Part shown: piece by piece, positions 1-12,620 of the stretch
How positions within the stretch are numbered: the first letter of the stretch is position 1
Layout of the letters: every line of letters starts with the position of its first letter
NCBI RefSeq assembly: GCF_040054535.1
Contig: NC_090780.1
Span: 12,829,001-12,893,000 of the forward strand
Direction: 5' to 3'
Length of the DNA stretch: 64,000 nt
From: Antennarius striatus
Taxonomy: Eukaryota > Chordata > Actinopteri > Lophiiformes > Antennariidae
The notes under the pieces: generated by a model
What the model was told of the DNA's origin: nothing
Database searches by the model: none
The model's input: the letters and a program-made list of their open reading frames with translations, nothing else
Position numbers and translations under genes: made by a program

Positions 1-213
1 CAAACATCATAGTCCACAGAGATTCCTGTCTAACCTCGTCTGTCAGCCTGTCCATCACCATAGCGAACAAGAAGGGGCTCAGAGCTGATCCCTGATGCAG
101 TCCCACCTCCACCTTGAACTCCTCTGTCACACCTACAGCACACCTCACCACTGTCATAAGGTCCTCATACTTGTCCTGCACCGCTCTAACATACTTCTCT
201 GCCACTCCAGACC
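1..213 (-). mobile_element. RTE-clade LINE fragment, cut by window edge
   Basis: Read on the minus strand, this stretch encodes part of the reverse transcriptase of the LINE family seen in better copies at 3901-6806 and 42164-44424. It includes the segments [12 protein letters not shown] and FAMVMDRLTDEV. Similarity stops near 213, where unrelated sequence begins, so the copy is 5' truncated there. Its 3' part lies outside the window. It is a dead fragment. Confidence 0.85.
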
Positions 214-869
214 TCAAAATTTATATTTCACTGTGTTTTTGACATCCAGATTTTACTGAGCACCTTTGTCAGAGACTAAATTGTGTCTGCAGCATGCGGG
301 AAGGGACTGTAGGTGGAGGTCATTTAGAAACTGGATGGTCTGTGGATGGAGACTGTCTTTCAGTGAAAATGTTCATGCTTTCACACTCTGTGGCATCTTT
401 TTGAAAGAATGTTTGTGAACTGATGCAAACACATATATACACATACATGCAGGGGATGGCTGTTGTTCATCATGATGATGTGGGCTCTCATGAATAAAGA
501 CCCTGGTCCGTTGGATACACTCCAGCATGGTTACAATTGACGGATATATTTTGTATTTTGTGCTGTGGCTGCAGAGCTTTTCAGTTCTGTCTTGTGCAGG
601 TACCAACCCACACTGTAATGGAACTTGTGAGGACGCTGTCCACCATATCCATATCTCCTGTGGATTTTTTTTGTCATGTCAAGCTTTTCAACTTTGTCAC
701 AACGACGTATAGATGTGTTGAGATTTTTTCACTGGTCAGGTCAGATCCTCACAGACATAAAGGAATGTAGTGTGGTGACTCTTGCTTACTCAGTCTCACT
801 AGTATACAGTGCTGGTTCCTCCTCCTTCATGAGTTCACAGTCATCTCCACTGTCTTGTGGGTAGCAAAT
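214..869. other. Intergenic, no gene seen
   Basis: Only short overlapping ORFs are present, with no splice-supported exon, recognisable domain or repeat structure. Confidence 0.5.
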
Positions 870-1680
870 ATCTCTTCATCTTCTTTAATCATTTTCCCAT
901 TCGGGGTTGCCACAGTGGATCCTCTTCTCATACTTTCTGTCTCCTTTGTTCCTCTTCCTCACACCGAAGACCTGCATGTCTGCCCTCACTGGATCCAACC
1001 ACCTCCTCATTGGTTTTCCTCTTCTCCTCTCATCTGGCAGCTCTATTCTCAGCATCCTTTTCCCTATGTCGCTATCATCTCTCAAACACACACCTCCAAA
1101 CCATCTGAAACTCTCCTCTCTCATTTTCCACCAAACTCTCCAACATTAGCTGTTCCTCTAATGCACTTGTTCTTAATACTGTCCAATCTGGTCACTTCCA
1201 GTGAAAACTTTAACATTCTCAGGTTTGCCTCTTCCATGAAAACCTCTGTCACATCTACAGCACACTTGTTTTCAGAGTTCCCCTCTGCACGTCCTGTATG
1301 ACTCTGACATACTTCTAAATCGCCCATGACCTCCTCATACAAAACTGCATCTCCTTTCTCAGCTCTCTATCACCTTATCTGTCCAAATCCACAAAGACAA
1401 AGTGCAGCTCCTTCTCACCTCCTCTGTACTTCTCCATTAGCACTCAAAAGACAAATCACATCTGTAGTGCTCTTTCCTGACATGAAGTCATAATGCTGCT
1501 CACTGCTCTTGACCTGTCCTCTTAACCTTAGCCTCCACTACTCTTTCCCCACAGCTTCAGGCTATATCTTATCAACTTTATTTCTCTGTAATTACTGTAT
1601 CCCTGGACATCTCCCGTGTTGTTGAGGATGGAAACCTTCCCCTCTCGTCTGGCATCCTCTTCTTTCTCAGGATTGAGTTA
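870..1680 (-). mobile_element. Old, degenerate RTE-like LINE 3' half
   Basis: The minus strand gives diverged matches to the 3' part of the LINE family in this window. Pieces resembling RWFG, RRMLRIELP, CIRGTAN and LRMLKFSLEVTRLD appear in the expected order but in different frames. Further left-to-right (5'-ward in the element), sequence matching the KSTTDA / DLEKAYD part is present up to about 1680. Stops and indels are frequent. Divergence is clearly greater than for the other copies, so this is an older insertion or a sister subfamily. Confidence 0.7.
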
Positions 1681-2584
1681 AACAGTGTAGAAAGCCTACT
1701 GCCATTAGATTATCAAAATAAGATTATGAATATATTTCAAAACTTCCTTTAGACCTGTCATTTTATCATACTTAAGTCATGATTCCTGTTTTGTGCTGAT
1801 AAAATCTAACTAATTAAGAAAAGACCAAAATACCATTTTTTTAATAAAAAATGTTTTTAATAAATGTTTGTAAAAAAGTAATTTCAAAAAATAGTATTAT
1901 TGGATACAGAACATAATTTTTTTTAAAAATCAGTTGAAATAGGAAGGACATTTTAAGATTGGACAGTAAATTTAGTTTGCACAGCGGTATTGATTAGGTG
2001 AATGATCTTATGTATGAAGTCACATCAGAAACACCTTCAAGTTTCATGACAACCACGATTTTGGAACATCTCCGTATGTTTGTCATTTAAAATGAGTTCT
2101 TATGCATTTTACCACAACCATTTTGTTATCATAACAGCAGAGTTGTCTTAATAAAGCAAAAAAAATATTTGAACTAGTTGTCTGCTTCATTTAGTTGTGT
2201 GATTATTACAAATGTTACATAGAGCCTACATTTAGATGAAACATATTATTATAGTTTTGTGTAATTGTTTAATTTCTGTTGTTATTTTTTCTAAGATAAA
2301 AAGTTTACAGTATATGAAGGGTAGATATGTGGATTGAGATCAATAGAAATGCAAAGAATATTGTTGTACACTTTTGAAAAGTATGCTGCATAAATATATT
2401 TGGTGCAATTGGAGTTTAGTGTGTGCAAAATTATCAAGTACAAAGGAAGAATAGGAGGACCCTCAGAAAGAATGATATATTGTAAGAAATTCCCATCTTT
2501 CCTCATTGTTCTATTTACTAAAATATGTGAGTTTTACTCCAGGGTCTTAAATACATATACAAAACCTCCATTATGGAGCCAGTG
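1681..2584. other. AT-rich 3' flank of fblim1
   Basis: No coding signal is seen. The right part must include the fblim1 3' UTR, transcribed leftwards. I did not find a canonical AATAAA on the minus strand in the first 300 nt after the stop codon. Confidence 0.4.
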
Positions 2585-5500
2585 TTAGTGCTGACTTGAA
2601 ACAAGGTTCACATGGCAAGATTTGCAAAGCATCTTTCCATCCAAAGGGTAGCAGCCCTTCTCATTTGGTTCAGGAGAGAGCTGGATGAGACAAACCTGTG
2701 TGAAATACAAATTACTTATTGATTAGTGGTGAATAATGTGTACTTGTGAATTTGCATACCTCCCAGGGTGTCCATATGGGGCACTTTGGTTGCAGACCAC
2801 CTACCTCACATCTGTAGCAGTTCTCGTGATAGGAGTGCCCCAGGCATTCAACATTATAGCTGTCAGTCCCATCCTCTTTAGGAATGATGAGTTGGTTGCA
2901 GGCATTGCATTTCGGAGCGTACTTCCTTTATCAACATTTCAACATTTTAGATAAGAAATATGGGACAAAGTAATAAAACAATTTTTGTTGCAATTTTCAG
3001 ACACAAAGACAATTTAGGTTGCTTTAGATAATAGGAAGAACACAAGAATGAAATTTTCAAGTATTATAAAAGGGGAAAATAAAATCAAAAAAAAAAATCT
3101 CACCATTGGTGGACTGCATGAAATACATATTTTTTAATGTGATCAACATTTTTGACTTTAATACCTGTAATAGTCCTGGAGGCAATAAACTTCTCCAACT
3201 TCTCCTTGAGCAAACGGTTGTTCCCCAATCTGCTGTTTGCATGTTGAACAGGTGAAACAGGAAAGATGATATGCTCTCTCTAATGCACGGATCACATGAT
3301 CTGTGATGGCCTCCCCACACGCCCAGCAAAGTTCCAGGCTGGCCTAAAACACAGAGATCTAAGGTTAATGGTAATATGCTTTTGTGGTGATGATACCTAC
3401 ATAATGCAAAATTAATACCTTTACCGCATAACCGCAGGTCAATTTACAAGGTATGCAGCTAAAAAATCTTTTGTTTTTCGAGTAAGCGTTTCAGTAAGCT
3501 AGTGGTTACTATCAATTTTTGTGACAAATAAAACCAAACTGACAGGAAACTAAGATTGGTAATTCATTGCCATGTTCATTATTACCTTTATTTTTTCATT
3601 CCACACTCTGTGGATGCAGCTATAATACACAGTGAAATGATAACCTTAATACCAACAGCACAGTCAAAGTTGATGGATGAATTTCAAGTCTGGTAAATTT
3701 CAAGTAAATGTAAAGAGCTGAGAAATATGACAAAAATTACAACTAATGGTAATGTGAGTGAGAAAGTTTACCACAGTCTTTAAAAAGCAGAATTAATAAA
3801 GTATGCACGATTATCAGTAAATTAGCATGTAAAAAAAACTGGTATGCTTCCTAACAGAGATTTGTCGTATTATTTGCAGTTTCGATAACGTTGTGTAGTG
3901 AATGTAGCCACAAGAGGACACAAGCCAATGTCTTATTGCGAAGCCTGGATAAATACAGAGGGTTGCATCAGGAAGGACATCCGGCGTAAAACTTTGGCCA
4001 AATCAAACATGCGAATCAAACCTATGACTTCCATACCGGATCGGTCGAGGCCCGGGTTAACAACGACCGCCATCGGTGCTGTTGACCTACAGGGTGCCGG
4101 TGGAAATTGGACTACTGTTGATCGAAGAAGGAGAGGAGGAAAGTGTGTTCATAGGAAGGGAGAGAAGAGGAGCACCAAGAGTATAGGACTGAGAGTAGGG
4201 ACGTTGAATGTTGGAATGAGTTGGTTGACATGATACAGAGAAGGAAGGTAGACATACTGTGTGTCCAGGAGACCAAGTGGAAAGGTAGCAAAGCAGTTTA
4301 GGAGCAGGGTTCAAGTTGATCTATCATGGTGTAGATAGGAAGAGAAATGGAGAAGGAGTTATCTTGAAGGAGGAGTTTGTTAGGAATGTCCTGGAGGTAA
4401 AATGAGTGTCAGATACAGTGATGAGTGTCAAGCTAGAAATCGAAGGTGTAATGTTCAATGTTGTTAGTGGGTATGCTCCACAGGTAGGATGTGTGCTGGA
4501 GGAGAAGGAGAAATTCTGGCTGGACTTTGATGAAGTGATGCAGAGCATACCTAGAAGTGAGAGAGTTGTCATTGGTGCAGACTTCAATGGACATTTCAAT
4601 GGTGCAGGAAACAGGAGGTGATGGGCAGGTTTGGTATCCAGGAGAGGAACGCAGAAGGACAGATGGTGGTTGACTTTGCAAAAAGGATGGAAATGGCTAT
4701 AGTGAATACTTTCTTCCAGAAGAGGCAGGAACATAGGGTGACCTATAAGAATGGTGGTAGGAGCACACAGGTAGACTACATCTTGTGCAGACGGTGTAAT
4801 CTGAAGGAGATCAGTGACTGTAAAGTAGTGGTAGGCGAGAGTGTAGCCAAACAGCATAGGATGGTGGTGTGTAGGATGACTCTGGTGGTGAGGAAGATGA
4901 AGAGGACAAAGGCAGAGCAGAGGACGGAATGGTGGAAGCTGAAAAAGGAAGAGTGTTGCATGACTTTTAGGAAGGCGTTAAGAGAGGCTCTGGGTGGTCA
5001 GGAGGTACTGCCAGATGACTGGACAACTACAGCTAATGTGATCAGGGAGATAGTTAGGAGAGTACTTGGTGTGTCGTCAGGAAGGAAAGTAGATAAGGAA
5101 ACTTGGTGGTGGAATGAGGAGGTACAGGAGTGTATACAGAGAAAGAGGTTAGCTAAGAAGAAGTGGGACACTGAGAGGACTGAGGAGGGTAGAAAAGAGT
5201 ACAGAGAGATGCAGCTTAAGTTGAAGGTAGAGGTAGCAAATGCCAAACAAGGGGGTTATGATGACTTGTATGCTAGGTTGGACAGTAAGGAGGGACAGAC
5301 TGATCTATACAGGTTGGCAAGACAGAGACAGAGATGGGAAGGACGTGCAGCGGGTTAGGGTGATTAAGGATTAGGATGGAAGTCTATTGAGAGGTGCCAG
5401 TAGTGTGATGGGAAGATGGAAAGAGCACTTTGAAGAGTTGATGAACGTGGAAAATGGGAGAGAACAAAGACTAGAAGAGGTGACTGTTGTGGACCCGGAA

Positions 5501-8500
5501 GTAGAAAAATTAGCCAGGATGAAGTGAGGAGGGCATTGAAGAGGATGGAAAGAGTGGAAAGGCAGTCGGTCCTGATGATATACCAGTAGAGGTTTGGTAG
5601 AGGAATAAAGCTGATGAGCCATACAATGAAGTTATGGGAAAGAGTAGTGGAAGCTAGACTAAGGGCAGAAGTGAGCATTTGTGGGCAGGAGTATGGTTTC
5701 AAGCCAAAAAAGAGTGCTACAGATACAGTATTTGCTTTGAGGATGTTGACAGAGAAGTACAGAGAATGCCAGAGGGAGCAGCATTGTGTTGTCGTAGATC
5801 TGGAAGCTTATGACAGGGTGCCCAGAGAGGAACTGTGGTATTGTATGGGGAAGTCAGGAGTGGCAGAGAAGTATGTTAGAGTGGTGCCGGACATGTATGA
5901 GGACTGTAAGACAGTGGTGAGGTGTGCTGTAGGTGTGACAGAGGAGTTCAAGGTGGAGGTGGGACTGCATCAGGGATCAGCTCTGAGCCCCTTCTTGTTC
6001 GCTATGGTGATGGACAGGCTGACAGACGAGGTTAGACAGGAATCTCTGTGGACTATGATGTTTGCAGATGACATTGTGATCTGTAGTGAGAGCAGGGAAC
6101 AGGTGGAGGAGAAGCTATACAGGTGGAGGTTTGTCCTGGAAAGGAGAGGAATGAAGTTTAGCCGCAGTAAGACAGAGTACATGTGTGTGAATGAGAGGGA
6201 CCCAAGTGGAGGAGTGAGGTTACAGGGAGAAAAGATCAAGAAGGTGGAGGAAAGTGTGGAAAAGAGGTGAAGAAGCGTGTACAGGCAAGATGGGACAGGT
6301 GGAGAAAAGTGTCAGGTGTGATGTGTGATAGAAGAATTTCAGCTAAAATGAAAGGAAAGGTGTGCAAAACTGTGGTGAGACCAGCAATGTTGTTTGGTCT
6401 AGAGACAGTGTCACTGAGGAAAAGACAGGAGACAGAGCTGGAGGTAGCAGAGATGAAGATGCTGAGGTTCTCTCTGGGAGTGACCAGGAAGGATAGGATC
6501 AGGAATGAGTACATCAGAGGGACAGCACATGTTAGAGGTTTTGGAGATAAAGTCAGAGAGGCCAGACTGAGATGGTTTGGACATGTCCAGAGGAGAGATA
6601 GTGAATATATTGGTAGAAGGATGCTGAGTTTTGAACTGCCAGGCAGGAGACCTAGAGGAAGACCAAAGAGGAGGTTTATGGATGTAGTGAAAGAGGACAT
6701 GAAGGTAGTTGGTGTGGGAGAAGAGGATGCAGAAGACAGGGTTAGATGGAGGCAATTGATTCGCTATGGCGACCCCTGAAGGGAAAAGCTGAAAGGAGAA
6801 GAAGAAGATAACATTGTGTAGTGGAAGCTGCACTGACTATACCTGGTAGCAGTCCGCACACAGTGGGATGCCTGCTTTGTTGTAGTACTCTTTACCAGCC
6901 AGAGGAACATGACAAGATCTACACTGGAAGCAGCCATCGTGGTATATCCTGTTCAGAGCCTCTATTGCAGGCTGCGAGAGAGCCACAGGTTTTCGACAGA
7001 AGCCACACATATCTGCATGGTAGAAAAACATGCATCTCAAAGCAGAATAAGATACTATGTGTTATGTTAATGGGTCTATGTCTGACGCTTAGTGGTAAAT
7101 GTGGAAATGGAGACTGAGTTACCTCTATTCCCTCCGCTTCTGTCTTTGCCATTTTTATGGATCTCAGAGGATTCACTTTGTTTTAACCCACTAGATGGTG
7201 TGCTTGTTTCTTCCTTAAATATAGAGCACATGTTAAATAACTTCAACCTGCCATGTGTCGTGCTACAATGATTAATAGAAAGGGTTGATTTCCCACTTCA
7301 CAGTGGGAAATTTTACTTGTCTGACAGATTTGTTGAGGAAAATGCAGGTCGACTGTTTAAACTGTAAATGACAGTTGTAAGCATGAAAATTAAAGTGATG
7401 CAAACATTACTTATATCAGTCTACATACCTCTATGCTGTAAATTGGCTGTTGGCCTGGAGTAGGAGGGTGGTAGTGGGGCGTTTGTCCAGGAGGAGGTGG
7501 TGGAAGAGCTGATTCTTCTGAGAATGATGTTCCCAGAGATGAAGTCATTTCAGCAGCTGGTGGAGGAGGAGGAGGAAGAAAGCTCTCTGTTCTGTTGTCT
7601 GTGTGAGAAAAAATACACTTAATTTCATTTTGTATTTAAAAAACTAAAAGAAAATGTTTTTATTTTTCCCATGCTTTCCAATTTCTAAAAAAACTGATTT
7701 TTTTTACATTACCGGTAATATGATACCCATTTATATATGCAAAGACTCATGGCTGTATATGCAGATGTATACGCAAACATATACACACACTACCACCTCA
7801 AAAATGTAACTCAGTAAAGACTGGAAGGGAGAAGAAAGACATTATAAATTAAATTTGAGAAGAAACTGATTTCTACTTCTCACAGTAGCAACTCCTCTTA
7901 TGACGTTTGACTTCACTTTCTCATTGAAAAATGATCATCTTAAAAATATGTCAATACCGATGCAGAAGAACCGGCAACAGAGCCTTTTAATTCCACAAAT
8001 TCTTCGTACTTGTCAAAACCTGGCACCTCCATTACCCATAATGCAACTAGACAACTAATGGATAAAACTGTGTTAGGGGTGTGTTATGCTGGCATGAGAT
8101 ATGAAGAGTAGGTTACCAAGCTCTGGTGAGCCCTCTTTAATGGAGCATACCCCAGGATACTTTAAAGAGTTAAACCGATGAGTTCCCTGAAACAATAGCA
8201 GATATGTTGTAATAAATGAAAGGAAAACAAGACAGTCAGAGACTGCAACATTCCACGACACCCCTGAATTCGAAATTTCTTCCTGGCCTACTTTCATATG
8301 TCAGGGTCATTTAATAAAAGACCCATGATCCAACATGTAACTGGTGCATTCTATTTGTCATGAGATTTCAGAGATTTGTATCTAAAAAGGTATAAAAGTG
8401 AAAATTTGACCTTGACCTAGTTTTTCAAGGTCGAGGTTGTGATTTAATTTTCATCCCCTTGCCTCCCTGAATATTATGCCTTTTGTTTTGTCTTTGAGAT

Positions 8501-9760
8501 ATGTGCAAAAATATAGTAGATAAAAGCTAGTGTTTTGAACTATGGTCTTACTCACACTGGCCTTTTCCCTCGTCTTTCTATCTTATCCAGTTCCTGAGAG
8601 TACAAAAGTTGAAATTTGACCTTGACCTACTTTTCTTAAGGTTCAGGTCATCATCTCATTTTCATCCCCTTTGCCGCCCAAGTAATGTGCTTTTTCTTTC
8701 ATCTTTCTGTCTGCAACGGTTGTGAAGATATTTAGTGGACGAACAGACAGACGGACAAACAGACAGAGGGATGGACACACAAACACTGACAATTACAATA
8801 TATCACCGCTTCACAAGATGTAAAAGTATCTCAAACCATAGATCAAAGCTAGTGCTTTGATCTGTGGTCTGACTCACACTGATCGTCTCCCTCATCTTTC
8901 TATCTTATCCGGTCCTGAGTTTACAGAAGTTGAAATTTGACCTTGACCTAGTTTTCTCAAGGTCAAGGTCATAATCTAAAGTTAAAGTTATAAAAAAAAG
9001 TTATAAAGTTATACTCTATTCTACTCTAATCTCATTTTCATCCCCTTTGCCGCCCGAGTAATGTGCTTTTTCTTTCAACTTTCAACTGTTTTTTTCTTTC
9101 TGCAACAGTTGTGAAGATATTTGGTGGCTGGACGGACAGACGAACGAACAAACATAAAACACTGACAATTACAATATATCACCGCTTTGCGGGATGTGCT
9201 AACTCATTATAGTCTGTGAAGGACTCTGAAAAGTAAAGTATTTGATATGTGGTTTGGGTATCTCTCCAACTTGTGGTTTAAAAGAACACTTCTTAAATAC
9301 ATGACAAAGTAGTATCAGTTGAACATGGAGTCAGCGTCTTAACATATTTCAGATGATATGTTTTGTTCAATGCACTGCTTTGAATCAATGGTAAGACACA
9401 ATTTTTCTCACTAATACCTGCAGGACTTTTGTCATGTTCTTGCAGTTTGCTTCCACTGAGTCCAGGCTGGGCAGGTTTTGGCTTCTGAGGGTCTGAACCT
9501 CGGCTTACAGCACCTGTGTGAGCCTTGCCTTTGTGGTTGAGACCGCCAAAAGACTCAGCCTGTAAGTGGTCCCCTTTCTTGTGTCTGACGGAGGGGATGC
9601 TGTCACTCGGACTGACTCGTACAGAGGCATACTGCTTGTCTCGACCTCCTTGAGTCTGGAGGGCTGGCTGCTGCTTCTGTGTCACGGTCCCTCGTTGAGG
9701 AGAGGCCAGAGTGATGAAGACAGAAGACACCATTCTTTTTGGTGGGGCTGCAGTTGCCAT
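2585..9760 (-). CDS. fblim1: Filamin-binding LIM protein 1 (migfilin), 7 coding exons
   Basis: Migfilin links filamin and kindlin/Mig-2 at cell-extracellular-matrix adhesions. Coding exons in transcription order: 9760-9418, 7598-7429, 7162-7123, 7012-6843, 3343-3165, 2925-2805, 2695-2585. The sum is 1134 nt, giving 377 aa against 373 in human, and all joins keep phase with GT-AG borders. The N-terminus reads MATAAPPKRMVSSVFITLAS, close to the filamin-binding N-terminus of human migfilin. Residues about 115-171 are proline-rich with PPPPPP runs. Three LIM domains follow: LIM1 begins MCGFC near residue 186, LIM2 contains CWACGEAITDHVIRA, and LIM3 contains CNACNQLIIPKEDGTD and ends near CKSCHVN. 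The 40-nt exon has a weak acceptor and is placed by phase alone. A whole RTE LINE lies in the LIM1-LIM2 intron. Confidence 0.93.
3884..3900. repeat. Target-site duplication, left copy
   Basis: 17 bp ending TTGTGTAGTG, repeated at 6807-6823 with one G/A difference. It marks the LINE insertion point in the fblim1 intron. Confidence 0.88.
3901..6806 (+). mobile_element. Near full-length RTE-clade LINE in fblim1 intron
   Basis: A non-LTR retrotransposon with an AP-type endonuclease (IGADFNGH at 4576-4599) followed by reverse transcriptase. The RT part shows [20 protein letters not shown] near 5962-6021, the FADD active-site box at about 6061-6072, and a C-terminal GRRPRGRPKRRF region. It ends in a GAA-rich tail. 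The 17-bp flanks 3884-3900 and 6807-6823 differ at one base and are the target-site duplication. The 5' end coincides with that of the copy at 57337-59912, so about 3 kb is probably full length. Reading frames are broken several times (near 4205, 4620, 5358, 5600 and 6250), so it is not autonomous. RTE clade is inferred from RT motifs; an Expander-like name is plausible but unchecked. Confidence 0.92.
6807..6823. repeat. Target-site duplication, right copy
   Basis: Partner of 3884-3900. The fblim1 splice donor on the minus strand (GT at 6842-6841) is only 18 nt away. Confidence 0.88.
8395..9200. repeat. Three diverged tandem units with TGACCTTGACCT palindromes
   Basis: Three related units begin near 8395, 8603 and 8928 inside the first coding intron of fblim1. 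Each opens with TGACCTTGACCT (8407, 8617, 8938), continues with a segment like CATCCCCTTTGCC, and units 2 and 3 end with a shared tail around ACAATATATCACCGCTT. In unit 3 the opening motif is mirrored exactly by AGGTCAAGGTCA at 8960-8971; in units 1 and 2 the second arm is degraded. The repeat looks like a dispersed family rather than a simple satellite, but I cannot name it. Confidence 0.75.
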
Positions 9761-10133
9761 ATCTGTATAAAAATGACACACAGTCTAACGGGACAAAACA
9801 ATGTGTTTACAAAAGTTGTTTGTGGCATTGTTGTTTTTTTAATTGTACATTTAAATGTAGAATATTAGAACTGAATTGCTCAACTCCAAGAACAGTGTAA
9901 AATAAAAATAAAACATACAAAAAAATTAGTCTTTTTATCTCTACAATGGCTGTAACATTAGATGTATACCCCATCATTGTCAACATCACTCAGTTTCACT
10001 AATAGAGAGGTAAAATCATGCATTCACATCTCTCATTACCCATAAAGAATAGTTTTTAAAGCATGAATCACAAATACAAATCATCTGTTTCTTTTAAACT
10101 CTCTTATTTTGACTGTGAGTTGCCATGACGTAC

Positions 10134-10400
10134 CTGTTGTGGCCTGCAGACAACTGTCTTCTCTTCTTTGTACTTCCCTGTTCTATATCTCGAACTTCTG
10201 GTTTGTTTTCCCTCCTGTAAGCTGCCAGTGAGAGAAGGCTTGACTCCGGTAGAGTCCAACTATCAGCAGAAGGCCACTCCTTTTCCTTCTGCACCTCCCT
10301 CCCCAGCTCTCTCATCTGCCGACCCCTCCTCCCTCTCTGGCTAAACGACAATACCACATCCCTCCCAACCTTAAAAGGTGCGCAATTAATCTCCAACAAT
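10134..10400 (-). other. Possible 5' untranslated exon of fblim1
   Basis: On the minus strand a donor-like ACAACAG/GTACGT lies at 10134/10133. The coding exon has a good acceptor immediately before its ATG (exon starts at 9762). This suggests an upstream noncoding exon, whose 5' limit I cannot see. The open frame here does not join in frame to the fblim1 ATG. Confidence 0.3.
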
Positions 10401-12262
10401 GTGCAATAAAAAACATGACACATTCATCCACTATGAAAACTTGGCAGGCATACACATTCACAGACACAGATATGCGCGTTCACATGTACACACACACACC
10501 CATACTGGCCTGTATGTACTTTGACACAAAGGCAGGCAAAGGTTGGGCAATCTAACTACCAACACCTAGAAATCCAATATAAAGTATCTCAGGAGTTTCA
10601 AACCCTTAAGTAGACAAGCAGAGACACACAGCCACCTCCCACTCCTTTATCTTATTTGCATGCCAGCAGGATGTGACTGTACCTGCCTTTTCTAGCAGCT
10701 CTCTATCTCAAACTGTTCCTTCTCCCTCCTGTGCAGCTCTGCCTTATTGTTCTGCTTTATTTTCCCTTCCTGCCTCTGGAGTCTGCCTTCTTTTTTCTTC
10801 TCCCTCTTTCCTTCTTCCCTTCCCCCCACTAAATTATATCACTTTTGCCTTGACTCATTATCAATGTCACAAGCATTGTTTCCAGTTGTGCCTCAGCGAT
10901 GTCTGATAATATGTGGCCGACTTCACTGAACTCCTCTGACGGAGCTGTCCTGCTTAAACCAAAGGATCAGCAGCATTACAGTCCAATGAATCAGGGCATT
11001 GTGCAACAGGAGATATTGGTGTATTAAGAGAGGAGGGGGTGAGTGAATGATGTCTGAGAAAGCTATGAAAAAGCTACTTTGCTATGTTTGGTGCTCTCCA
11101 CCAAAGCAACACCAGGTTGTCTGATCAGCACAAATATTGTGGTTAGTTTCCAAAGCCAAGCTTGAGGGGTTTAGAATCCAAGGCATGAAACTGAACATTA
11201 AATGAAACTTTCCTGATCGATGTAGTTCAGAGGGAAAGAAAGATGAGGCAGGAATGTGTGAGAGAGGGTGAACAGGAGACGGGGATGAGGAGAGTGATGG
11301 GGGTCTCTGTTGTTCCAGCTCTGTGGAAAGGAATGCTGCAGTGAAGTCACGGCTGCAGGAGGGAGCATGCCTACTGATGACACAATCCCCAGACCTCCAC
11401 GCTCCGCCCACTGGCAGCCAAAATCCCCACTGAACCCTTTGAGTTTTACTGTTTCTGTAATTCATGGCTGCAAAGAAACAAGAATTGAGGGAAATGTAGA
11501 GGAAGAAACAAAGGGATAGTTGCATTGTTCAGAAACACAACTGAAGCTGACCTCCTAAGTGTAAACATCTGCAGAAGAGGAAAATCCTCTCCCTCGGGAG
11601 AAATCCTGTTTGCCCCAATGTTCCCCAAGAGACAGCACAGTTACCAAAGTAAAAGAATGGACATTTTCCATAGTAACTGTGGGTTGTAGATTAAAACAGC
11701 ACAACAGCAGAAGAGTTGTCCTGATTTTTAGTCAATCGTAAGGGTCAAACACAAAAATGGCTGGATCGAACATTTCCAACAAGTCAACTTCTGTGCTTCC
11801 ATAAGAAACCCACTCTTAACCTTTTCTTCTTTCAGGATTTCTGCACAATATGTAAGTCTCCAAGAGTAGAATAGAATAGAATAGAATAGAATAGAATAGA
11901 ATTGTAAAGAATATCTACTGAAGCTTAAGTCAGTGATTTTAAAGATGCACCACAAATTGGGTCCATCACTTTGTGTCTTGTGAAAATTAGAACCTGTTTT
12001 GTTGCTTGTTAACTTAAGAATTATTATCTCTATGAATTAGTACTGAAAACAAACATATACAAATAACAAAAAAACCAAACACTACAAATAAAAAATAATC
12101 TCATATTGGAGAAATCAATGATCCGGAAAACATAGAATCAAGATAGCACAACAATAAATAAGCCAGCCTTCTACAATAATCAAATCTGCACAAGATACTC
12201 CAATGTGGTGCAAAAATGTAAACTTTAAACATCACTCAATTACGATAAGTAACAGTAAAAAA
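10401..12262. other. Intergenic between tmem82 and fblim1
   Basis: Only short ORFs are seen and no splice-supported exon. It contains pyrimidine-rich tracts (10670-10850) and one pentanucleotide microsatellite. Confidence 0.5.
11866..11902. repeat. (TAGAA)n microsatellite
   Basis: About seven uninterrupted copies of the 5-bp unit TAGAA. Confidence 0.9.
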
Positions 12263-12268
12263 TTTATT
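12263..12268 (-). terminator. Candidate polyadenylation signal for tmem82
   Basis: AATAAA on the minus strand, about 350 nt downstream of the tmem82 stop position. Positional inference only. Confidence 0.35.
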
Positions 12269-12461
12269 ATTACATTATTGATATGAAGTACAGATGCATC
12301 TTATCATCAGAGTTAGTCGTCATCTGGGGTAGATTCCTACTAAACCATATTCCGTATTCCATAAACCGTATTCCCTCTTTTTGTTACCAAACTTGCTCAC
12401 ACTGGTATCTTCAACCTGAAAACACACACTCACTCACACAAACATACACGCACGCACGCAT

Positions 12462-12462
<1 letters not shown>

Positions 12463-12516
<54 letters not shown>
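12463..12516. repeat. (CA)n microsatellite
   Basis: An almost pure CA run just downstream of tmem82. ORFs reported through it (runs of HTHT or VCVC) are artefacts. Confidence 0.95.
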
Positions 12517-12520
<4 letters not shown>

Positions 12521-12620
12521 AAGAACAACAAGCAAATGTAACTAATATTTTATATGAATTACAAGTAACAATTTTAAAACAAATATTAACATTTTTTTCA
12601 GTAAGCTTAAACAAAATCTT

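Noticed and set aside
3901-6806. An endogenous retrovirus or LTR element
   Set aside because: No LTRs, gag, protease or integrase are seen. AP endonuclease before RT, a GAA-rich tail and variable 5' truncation are features of a non-LTR LINE.
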